Assembly: GCA_003550445.1 (NCBI GenBank)
Contig: PUKG01000197.1
Coordinates: forward strand, 1-9,633
DNA length: 9,633 nucleotides
Source: Halobacteroidaceae bacterium
GTDB taxonomy: Bacteria; Bacillota; Halanaerobiia; B1SED10-174
Direction: 5' to 3'
Positions within the stretch are counted from its first letter, which is position 1; every line of letters starts with the position of its first letter. This document shows, piece after piece, positions 1 to 5,243 of this stretch. The notes under the pieces were generated by a model. It did no database searches. It saw only the letters and a list, made by a program, of their open reading frames with translations, and was not told the DNA's origin. The position numbers and the translations under genes are program-made.

Positions 1-1
1 G

Positions 2-271
2 AAACTTCCCTTTGATGCTAATTATTTTGATTCGGTAATTTTAAAGCAAAAATATCCCCTGCGGACAACTTTTTTTGAAGAGAGTTTGCGGGTATTGAAA
101 GATGGGGGGACTTTTTCCTGGGGAAGCCTGAAAAAGGAACAAATCCCAGCAGCAAAACACCTTTTAATCCATGCCGGGTTAATAGGAGTTGTAGAAAAAG
201 AGGTTTTACTGGGAGAAGAAAATTTCCCCGGGATTGTGGGTAAAAAACCGGTTCAGTCCAGCAGACATTAA
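2..271 (+). CDS. SAM-dependent methyltransferase, C-terminal part (5' end outside window)
   Basis: The open frame enters from the left edge and ends at TAA 269-271, so only the last 89 codons are visible. They begin KLPFDANYFDSVIL and continue with EESLRVLKDGG. This is the usual class I methyltransferase pattern after the SAM-binding strands: 'LPF-x-FD-x-V' followed by 'E-x-x-RVLK-x-GG'. The end reads as the familiar 'LL..AGL..V' helix and strand closing on IVGKKP. The methyl acceptor cannot be told from this portion. A TTG at 86 could be taken as a start, but the frame is open upstream and the conserved FD motif lies before it, so it is internal. A terminator follows within 35 bp, separating this gene from the rest of the window. 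Confidence 0.6.
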   Translation, partial: KLPFDANYFDSVILKQKYPLRTTFFEESLRVLKDGGTFSWGSLKKEQIPAAKHLLIHAGLIGVVEKEVLLGEENFPGIVGKKPVQSSRH

Positions 272-302
272 TTGGGAATTAGGATAATGATTAATATAAA
301 AA

Positions 303-337
303 CCCTCTGTTTTTTATAAATAGAGGGCTTTTGTTTT
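303..337 (+). terminator. Rho-independent terminator after the methyltransferase
   Basis: CCCTCT (303-308) pairs perfectly with AGAGGG (322-327) across a 13-base AT-rich loop. A T-rich tract follows (CTTTTGTTTTT, 328-338). It lies about 30 bp after the methyltransferase stop and reads in the same direction. Confidence 0.75.
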
Positions 338-513
338 TGCTTCGGATTTTGAATTCATTATAAGAGAAAGCTTTTTTTAAATGAGTATCCATTGGAAAAA
401 AGTCTAGATGATCGGGGGTTACAAAAAAGAGGAAAATGATTATTAGTAAGGGGTTTAGGGATTATTGGAGTAAGATAAAAATAATTTCCCACTGGGTTTT
501 TCCGTTTGTTCTG

Positions 514-550
514 AAAAAAGGAGATTCCTTTTTTGAAATAAAAAAAGGAA
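514..550 (+). repeat. Two mutually exclusive perfect hairpins
   Basis: AAAAAAGGA (514-522) pairs with TCCTTTTTT (526-534) around a GAT loop. The same central arm, extended to TTCCTTTTTT (525-534), pairs equally well with AAAAAAGGAA (541-550) around a six-base loop. The middle arm can therefore join either neighbour but not both. The geometry is attenuator-like, but the arms are mostly A/T homopolymer and no gene follows closely. Function is unknown. Confidence 0.5.
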
Positions 551-639
551 TTATTCAAGTTAATAGAGAATATAAAAAGTGCAGAAAGAAAATTGGGAAA
601 AAAAGATTAAATAAAGGGTTTTGTTTTTTTTACCCAAAC

Positions 640-664
640 TGGTAAGACCACATACCACGTTGGT
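640..664. promoter_or_regulatory. Putative GntR/FadR-type operator (TGGT AAG ACCA) with a second half-site
   Basis: TGGTAAGACCA at 640-650 is a perfect palindrome around three bases. It matches the general FadR-subfamily operator form TnGT-N3-ACnA. ACCACGTTGGT (654-664) next to it is another inverted arrangement, so TGGT recurs at 661, 21 bp from the first. The 12-mer GACCACATACCA at 646-657 recurs exactly at 3773-3784. The site lies 350 bp before the serine dehydratase, so which gene it controls is unclear. Binding by the GntR protein encoded at 2999-3685 is inferred. Confidence 0.4.
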
Positions 665-929
665 TTCGGCAACTAAACTTGAATTCTTAGCCTTAAAATG
701 TAGAAGAGAACCCAAAAAATCGCATAATTTACCATTCCCCGGATTTTTGATTTTTGCTTGAGAGAGAACTAGGAAAATTGAAAACAGGAGCAAGTGGTCG
801 GCCTCGAGATTTTTTCTTCAGGTTTTTAAAAAGAGGAAATAAAAAAAAGATATTTTGATGAGGCTTTGAAAGGTAAATTTATAACCGAATATCCTAATTA
901 TTTTTAGGTATGGCTTTAAAGGTTTTGTT

Positions 930-963
930 TTTAACATAATTAATATACGAAGGATTACATTAT
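930..963 (+). promoter_or_regulatory. Possible promoter region of the serine dehydratase gene
   Basis: TTAACA (931-936) matches the -35 consensus at five of six positions, and TACATT (956-961) is a weak -10 at a long 19-base spacing. The 11-mer TTTAACATAAT (930-940) is repeated before the aldolase gene (4256-4266). It may be a shared promoter or operator element, or an AT-rich coincidence. The spacing is poor, so this is tentative. Confidence 0.25.
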
Positions 964-999
964 AGAGTGGTTTTTTACTTAAAAGGGAGGATCAAATAA

Positions 1000-2571
1000 A
1001 TGGAAAGAGAAGGCACTACCTTTCACCCTAGTATTTTAAATACCGTCTTGGGACCGATTACTTTGGGTCCTTCTAGCTCCCATTTAGCAGGCCCTGTTCG
1101 GTTAGGGTTGTTAGCCAGGAGCATTATGGGGTTTAATCTTGAAAAAGCAGAAGTTTGCTTTAACGAGGGAGGGTCCTTTGCTGCAACCTATAAAGGGCAT
1201 CGTACAGATTGTGCGTTTGTATCAGGTTTACTGGGCTGGGACACAAAAAATTTGAAAATTCCCCAAGTCTTTGATGAGGTGAAAGCTCTGGGCTTGGATG
1301 TTGAAGTAAAGACCGAGCCTTATCAAGGAAGTCATCCAAATGTAGTAATCTTTCGTGGGGAGGGTCAAAATCAAAAAATAGAAATTATTGGGGCTTCTGA
1401 AGGTGGTGGAGCTGTTAGCATTTTTGAAATAGATGGTTTTAAAACCAATATAGATGGTAACTATCCAACACTTTTTATCGTGATGGATGATCCTTTATTT
1501 GCTTCTGGTGTTTTGGAGTTTGTTAATGACTTGGTTAAAAAGCCAAGGATAAGTTTACAGGAAGAAAAAGCTATTACATTAGAATTAAATAGATGTTTAT
1601 CCCAGGAAGAACTACAAAAAATATCAAACCACCAACATGTTCTATCTGTGTATCAAGCGGATCCGGTTTTTATTGTTCCGAAATCTGGAGCTAGTAGAAA
1701 ACCTTATTTTACCTCAAGCAAGGAAATTCTTAAATTAGCTGAAGATAGTGGTAAAAAATTATGGGAAATAGCTTTAAGTTATGAGATGAACCGTTTGGGC
1801 CTTAATAAAGCGGAGATATTCGAGAATTTAGATGAGATGATTTCTGTAATGAAACAATCATTATCCCGCGGAATTTCTGAAGAATTAACATTTAGTGGAG
1901 GAATTGCAAAACAGGGAGGACGCCGTTTATTCGAGGCATACAAGGAGGGAAAAACCGTTTCATCCGGGACCTTACCCAGAGCAACAGCTTATGCAATGGC
2001 AGTGAATGAGGTTAGTGCATCTCTAGGTTTAATTGTTGCGGCACCAACGGCTGGAGCTTGTGGGGTAATCCCAGGAGCAATTTTTTCTGTGGTAGAAGAA
2101 ATGGAATTTGAAGTGCCAGAAGAGGTTTTTTATCATGCTCTTCTTTCTGCAGGTGCAATAGGGGCAGTTTTTGCTCAAAAGGCAACTTTTTTGGCTGAGT
2201 ATTGTGGCTGTCAGGTGGAGACAGGAATAGCTTCGGGAATGGCCGCAGCCGCTATTGTTGAAATGAAAGGGGGAACCGTAGGTCAGGCTTTAGACGCTGC
2301 ATCAATTACTATGCAAAATATTCTTGGAATGGAGTGTGATCCCGTAGCTGGACTTATGGAAGTTCCTTGTATTACCCGAAATGCTTTGGGAACATTAAAT
2401 GCCATTATGAGCGCGGAAATTGTCCTGGCTGGAGTTGATAGTGTAATTCCCTTTGATGAAGTTATTGATGCAACATATGAAACCGGTCGTTTCCGTCCCC
2501 TTCAATGTAATGGAACAGGAGGTCTTGCAATTACTCCAACAAGCAAAAAATTGGAAAAGATGCAAAAGTGA
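1000..2571 (+). CDS. sdaA: L-serine ammonia-lyase (dehydratase), iron-sulfur-dependent, single-chain beta-alpha form
   Basis: Cytoplasmic [4Fe-4S] enzyme converting L-serine to pyruvate and ammonia. The beta part comes first, with the family hallmark GPSSSH (residues 23-28) followed by AGPVRLG. A short IDGNYPTLFIV segment (151-161) looks like the start of the ACT domain in Bacillus-type beta subunits, but the rest of that domain is reduced. The alpha part runs from about 238 to 523, with PTAGACGVIPGA (349-360), GCQVE around Cys404, ECDPVAGL around Cys446 and VPC at Cys457. Cys404, 446 and 457 are the expected cluster ligands. The last motif reads CNGTGGLA (503-510), where relatives usually have a KETS-like stretch before GGLA. 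At 523 residues it is longer than the roughly 455-residue E. coli-type enzymes. GGGAGG at 985-990 supports the ATG. The enzyme class is clear; a related hydroxy-amino-acid substrate is possible. Confidence 0.9.
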   Translation: MEREGTTFHPSILNTVLGPITLGPSSSHLAGPVRLGLLARSIMGFNLEKAEVCFNEGGSFAATYKGHRTDCAFVSGLLGWDTKNLKIPQVFDEVKALGLDVEVKTEPYQGSHPNVVIFRGEGQNQKIEIIGASEGGGAVSIFEIDGFKTNIDGNYPTLFIVMDDPLFASGVLEFVNDLVKKPRISLQEEKAITLELNRCLSQEELQKISNHQHVLSVYQADPVFIVPKSGASRKPYFTSSKEILKLAEDSGKKLWEIALSYEMNRLGLNKAEIFENLDEMISVMKQSLSRGISEELTFSGGIAKQGGRRLFEAYKEGKTVSSGTLPRATAYAMAVNEVSASLGLIVAAPTAGACGVIPGAIFSVVEEMEFEVPEEVFYHALLSAGAIGAVFAQKATFLAEYCGCQVETGIASGMAAAAIVEMKGGTVGQALDAASITMQNILGMECDPVAGLMEVPCITRNALGTLNAIMSAEIVLAGVDSVIPFDEVIDATYETGRFRPLQCNGTGGLAITPTSKKLEKMQK

Positions 2572-2998
2572 ATACTGCTTCATTGAATAATGAAATGCAA
2601 CGGGAAAAACTGAACCATAGAGAGAAATATCGTATGATATTATTAAGGATATATAAATACGAAGGTATCACTCTGGGCCTTACAAATAGGGATACCACAT
2701 CTGCAAGTGCATTTTAACACCTTACTTAGCTTGAACCAGGGAAAAATTCTTTCTGGTTAGAATAAGTTGTTTACTGGGAAGAAAAGGGAAGAAAGATGGG
2801 CAAGCATCAGAGCAATATCAGTCGGAAAGTTAAACGAGTCACAACCAAATACTTAAGAAGAATTCGTTCTTAGTAAATGACTTTCTTTTTGTGTGGGTGG
2901 GAGATTTTAGGAAGGGCAAGGCAATTTAGAAAGCAATAATTAAACATTTTTTCTCATTTGCTTCTTTAAGGGGACACATCTAACTGGGGGGATTAAAT
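2572..2998. other. Intergenic region between serine dehydratase and the GntR gene
   Basis: It contains small hairpins: TTCATT/AATGAA (2579-2594), and AACCAG/CTGGTT (2734-2739 with 2753-2758, extended by G-T pairs). A wider GGTATC/GATACC pair (2664-2669 with 2691-2696) is also present. None is followed by a convincing T tract, so no clear terminator for the serine dehydratase is visible. TACCACAT (2693-2700) shares ACCACAT with the operator-like sites at 640-657 and 3767-3784. The one micro-ORF worth noting is listed separately. Confidence 0.5.
2796..2873 (+). CDS. Possible 25-residue basic micro-protein (hypothetical)
   Basis: An ATG at 2796 follows an AAGGGAAG stretch at plausible ribosome-site distance and reads 25 codons to TAG. 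The product starts MGKHQSNISRK and ends RRIRS, with ten Arg/Lys/His residues and no acidic residue. No family is recognised. Such a frame arises easily by chance, and the stop lies inside a TAAGAA/TTCTTA hairpin (2853-2872). Confidence 0.15.
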   Translation: MGKHQSNISRKVKRVTTKYLRRIRS

Positions 2999-3685
2999 GT
3001 GAAATTTGAAAATATCAAAAAGGAACCAACCTTTGAATTTGTAGCTAAACAAATCAAAGAAGGAATAAAAAATGGAACTATCAAACCAGGAGAGCGATTA
3101 CCTTCCGAAAGGGACCTCGCAAGAATGATTGGGGTAAGCCGGACTTCGGTACGAGAGGCAATTCATTCTTTGACCTTTTCTGGTTACCTAAAAGTGATTC
3201 AAGGTAAAGGAACATTTGTAACAGAGAACTCCCCCCGTTATGATGAATTATTTGATTTTTTTACCCGGATAAATGATTTCACCATAGAACATGTTATGGA
3301 ATTCCGTGTTATGTTTGAGGGAGAGTTTGCTCGCCTGGCAGCTGAAAGGGCAACGAAAGAAGATCTGGAAGTAATTACATCCCATTATTTGGGGATGAAA
3401 AACGCTAACACTATTAAGGAACATTTTATCAAGGATTTGGGATTACATGCAGCCATTGCCTCTGCGACCCAGAACCCCATAATAAAAAGTTTTATGTTAA
3501 TAATAACTGAAAAATTTCATAAAGAAACAATGGAGCTTATTGATATGTCCAACAGAGCCCGGAAAACTTCAATAAACTCCGTTGGCAAACTGGTTGAAGC
3601 CCTGAAAAACAGGGATCCCAGTAAGGCAAAAAAATATATGAATGAACACATAATGAATATAGAAAATTTCTTAAAAGAAGAGTAA
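2999..3685 (+). CDS. GntR family transcriptional regulator, FadR subfamily (FCD domain)
   Basis: DNA-binding regulator of 228 residues, normal for the subfamily. The winged helix-turn-helix covers about residues 10-75, with GERLPSERDLA, the recognition stretch VSRTSVREAI and the wing GKGTFV. The all-helical FCD effector domain follows (about 85-225). FCD domains usually bind a metal through an Asp and three His. Here Asp146 and His150 (D-x3-H) and His217 are present, but the expected 'eH' position 22 residues before His217 is Val195, so metal binding may be altered or lost. The start is GTG at 2999, placed by GGGGGG at 2986-2991; an overlapping ATG at 2997 runs straight into TGA. It sits between the serine dehydratase and aldolase genes, so control of this catabolic set is a reasonable inference. 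The effector is unknown. Confidence 0.88.
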   Translation: MKFENIKKEPTFEFVAKQIKEGIKNGTIKPGERLPSERDLARMIGVSRTSVREAIHSLTFSGYLKVIQGKGTFVTENSPRYDELFDFFTRINDFTIEHVMEFRVMFEGEFARLAAERATKEDLEVITSHYLGMKNANTIKEHFIKDLGLHAAIASATQNPIIKSFMLIITEKFHKETMELIDMSNRARKTSINSVGKLVEALKNRDPSKAKKYMNEHIMNIENFLKEE

Positions 3686-3695
3686 TTTTTAAATT

Positions 3696-3750
3696 GGGGC
3701 TGGCAAAGGGTTTTCCTTTAAATTGATTTTAGGAGTTTTAGTCCAGCCCC
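3696..3750. repeat. 8-bp perfect inverted repeat with a 39-base structured loop
   Basis: GGGGCTGG (3696-3703) pairs perfectly with CCAGCCCC (3743-3750). The loop contains a smaller stem, AAAGG/CCTTT around 3706-3720. It begins 10 bp after the GntR stop and may end that transcript, but no T tract follows on the + strand, so it is not a standard intrinsic terminator. It could equally protect the RNA 3' end. Confidence 0.5.
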
Positions 3751-3766
3751 GGAAAAAACCGCTTAA

Positions 3767-3784
3767 AGGTTGGACCACATACCA
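3767..3784. promoter_or_regulatory. Putative operator related to the 640-664 site
   Basis: AGGTTGGACCA (3767-3777) fits GGT-N3-ACC with one outer mismatch. GACCACATACCA (3773-3784) is identical to 646-657. It lies just before a good ribosome site (AGGAGGGG, 3788-3795) and the start of the decayed gene at 3804. This suggests it once controlled that gene, or an autoregulatory segment was copied here. Confidence 0.35.
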
Positions 3785-3803
3785 ATTAGGAGGGGAATTT
3801 TAA

Positions 3804-4229
3804 GTGGAAAAAATCTTTTTTCCAAAATCCTAACATTCCTTTCTAAATATTTTAAGGTGTTAGGTTGGGTAGAAGTTTATTATGTAAAAAAATATAGGTT
3901 TTACTTTTTGAGAAAAATAACTGGTTCTGGACATTATCAAGGGCAAAAATAATGTAGTAAAGGCGGTGGTTAAACAAAAAGAAACAAATTATTTTGTTGC
4001 TAGTGTGAAAAGTTTGAGGTTCAAAAATTGGAACTTTGGTGGATGTAAAAAATTTTACTAAACCTAACCGGGGTATCTTCAGGTCACCAAAGAATGGATT
4101 TTAAAGAATTTTGAAAAGGATATCCACCTTTCCTCTGCTGAAGAAAAAGGCCCTGATTTGTATCTTTTTACCAGTCCGAAATTGGTTAGTAAGTCTTTTT
4201 TTGAAAACAAGATAAAAGTTAAGAAATAA
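3804..4229 (+). pseudogene. Remnant of a small gene of unknown function
   Basis: A strong ribosome site (AGGAGGGG, 3788-3795) sits 8 bp before GTG 3804. That frame breaks after nine codons (TAA at 3831), soon after a six-T run. Protein-like fragments continue. The nearby frame at about 3820-3950 has KYFKVLGWVEVYYVKKYRFYF. The GTG frame has DIIKGKNNVVKAVVKQKE and NYFVASV (3930-4010). The same frame, after a TAA at 4065, has VTKEWILKNFEKDIHLSS and EEKGPDLYLFTSPKLVSKSF up to TAA 4227-4229. The last part looks strongly coding in composition. Several stops and frame changes point to decay. A perfect 9-bp inverted repeat (TGGAAAAAA/TTTTTTCCA, 3805-3824) overlaps the start. No family is recognised; a sequencing error burst is a less likely explanation. 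Confidence 0.4.
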
Positions 4230-4244
4230 ACCTTATAACTGGTA

Positions 4245-4289
4245 TTAGAGTTCGATTTAACATAATAGTTTATCATTATTAGGACCACA
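4245..4289 (+). promoter_or_regulatory. Putative promoter and half-operator of the aldolase operon
   Basis: TATCAT (4271-4276) is a five-of-six -10 match; no good -35 is present. GGACCACA (4282-4289) falls where transcription would begin and is identical to 3772-3779 in the neighbouring operator-like site. TTTAACATAAT (4256-4266) is shared with the serine dehydratase upstream region. The layout suggests a common regulator but is not proof. Confidence 0.3.
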
Positions 4290-4308
4290 AAAAGATAGGA
4301 GTGATAAT

Positions 4309-5193
4309 ATGTACAGGATGAAGGGAATAATCCCGGCTATGGTAACTCCCTTTAAAAATGATTACAGCATAAATAGGAAAGCAATGGAGGAGTTAATTGA
4401 TTTCCTCATCCATCATGGAGTTCATTGCATTTTGGTGGGGGGGAGCACTGGGGAATATACTCTTATGACTGATGAAGAAAGGAAATTAGTTATTGAGTTA
4501 ACAGTTAAACTTGTTGATGGAAGGGTGCCAGTAATGGCTGGGACTGGTTATCATAGCACCAAGGAAACCATAGAACTGACAAAATACGCTCAGGAGGTAG
4601 GAGCAGAATCGGCCCTTTTGATTACCCCCCATTATCTAAAACCCAGCGATGAAGGCTTAATTACCCATTTCAAGACGGTGGCTGAAAGTGTTTCCATTCC
4701 ATTGATTATATATAACTGGCCTGGTGGAACCGGATTAAGTATCTCTCCAAAAGTGGTAAAAGAATTAAGCTCAGTGGAAAACATAATAGGGCTTAAGAAC
4801 ACTGCTTCTTTAGAAAGTTCTAATCTTTTTATGCATTATACCCAGGATGAGGATTTTGATATTGTGACTGGCTGGGAAACCCTATTACTACCTAATTTAG
4901 CTTGTGGTTGTAACGGTGGTATTGGTGTTTCTTTTAATGTTGTGCCGGGACTTTGCCTGGAGCTCTACGATAGTTTTGTTAAGCAAAAAGATATTGAGAA
5001 GGCTCAATATTTACACAACAAGCTTGTTCCCCTGTTTGAAGCAATTTTTAAGGAGCCAAGTCCTGGGCCTATTAAAGCCGCCTTGGAAATGATAGGAATA
5101 CCAGTAGGCCCCACCAGACTACCCTTAACCCCTATTTCCCAGGCTTTAAAAGATGAAATTCGGAATATTTTAAGGGATTTAAATGTTATTTAG
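4309..5193 (+). CDS. DapA-superfamily pyruvate-dependent aldolase (not a typical dihydrodipicolinate synthase)
   Basis: A Schiff-base (beta/alpha)8-barrel enzyme of 294 residues, the usual family length. The pyruvate pocket motif is GGSTGE (44-49). The catalytic Tyr is Tyr135 in IIYNWPGG, and the Schiff-base lysine is Lys163 in GLKNT. Aligned on these, Gly140 (NWPGGTG) stands where true dihydrodipicolinate synthases have the Arg that holds the aspartate-semialdehyde carboxylate, and Tyr-Tyr is HisTyr (TPHY, 106-109). This argues for a different reaction in the superfamily, such as cleavage of a 2-keto-3-deoxy or 4-hydroxy-2-oxo acid to pyruvate plus an aldehyde. The product could feed the oxidoreductase 50 bp downstream, with which it is probably co-transcribed. 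AGGAG at 4297-4301 supports ATG 4309; the ATG at 4318 is less well placed. The substrate cannot be read from sequence. Confidence 0.85.
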   Translation: MYRMKGIIPAMVTPFKNDYSINRKAMEELIDFLIHHGVHCILVGGSTGEYTLMTDEERKLVIELTVKLVDGRVPVMAGTGYHSTKETIELTKYAQEVGAESALLITPHYLKPSDEGLITHFKTVAESVSIPLIIYNWPGGTGLSISPKVVKELSSVENIIGLKNTASLESSNLFMHYTQDEDFDIVTGWETLLLPNLACGCNGGIGVSFNVVPGLCLELYDSFVKQKDIEKAQYLHNKLVPLFEAIFKEPSPGPIKAALEMIGIPVGPTRLPLTPISQALKDEIRNILRDLNVI

Positions 5194-5243
5194 TTTCAAT
5201 TTGCCAAACGAACCAAAAAATAAGGAAGCAAAGGAGGTATTTT

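Larger units (their letters stand above)
339..999. other. Long AT-rich intergenic region with no convincing gene
   Basis: About 660 bp. Short open frames exist on both strands, but their products are Lys/Phe/Tyr/Asn-rich, as expected of AT-rich non-coding DNA, and none has a well-placed ribosome site. It holds alternative hairpins (514-550), a perfect FadR-type palindrome (640-650) and the serine dehydratase leader. One stretch, about 840-907, reads as a coding-like run (RYFDEALKGKFITEYPNYF, then TAG). It could be gene debris but is too short to assign. I see no tRNA, riboswitch or T-box signature. Confidence 0.6.

Noticed and set aside
436..645. 69-codon open frame on the + strand
   Set aside because: The product is Lys/Phe/Tyr/Ile-rich with no recognisable motif, its AGAGG is only about three bases from the ATG, and it covers the A/T hairpins. 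It looks like AT-rich chance.
2572..2998. T-box, riboswitch or tRNA before the GntR gene
   Set aside because: A GGGTGGGAG stretch near 2895 recalls a T-box antiterminator but lacks the rest of the motif and a terminator. No cloverleaf or known riboswitch core was found.
930..4266. TTTAACATAAT shared by the serine dehydratase and aldolase upstream regions as a firm operator
   Set aside because: Eleven A/T-dominated bases can recur by chance in such DNA, and the spacing to other elements differs. It is mentioned only within the promoter entries.
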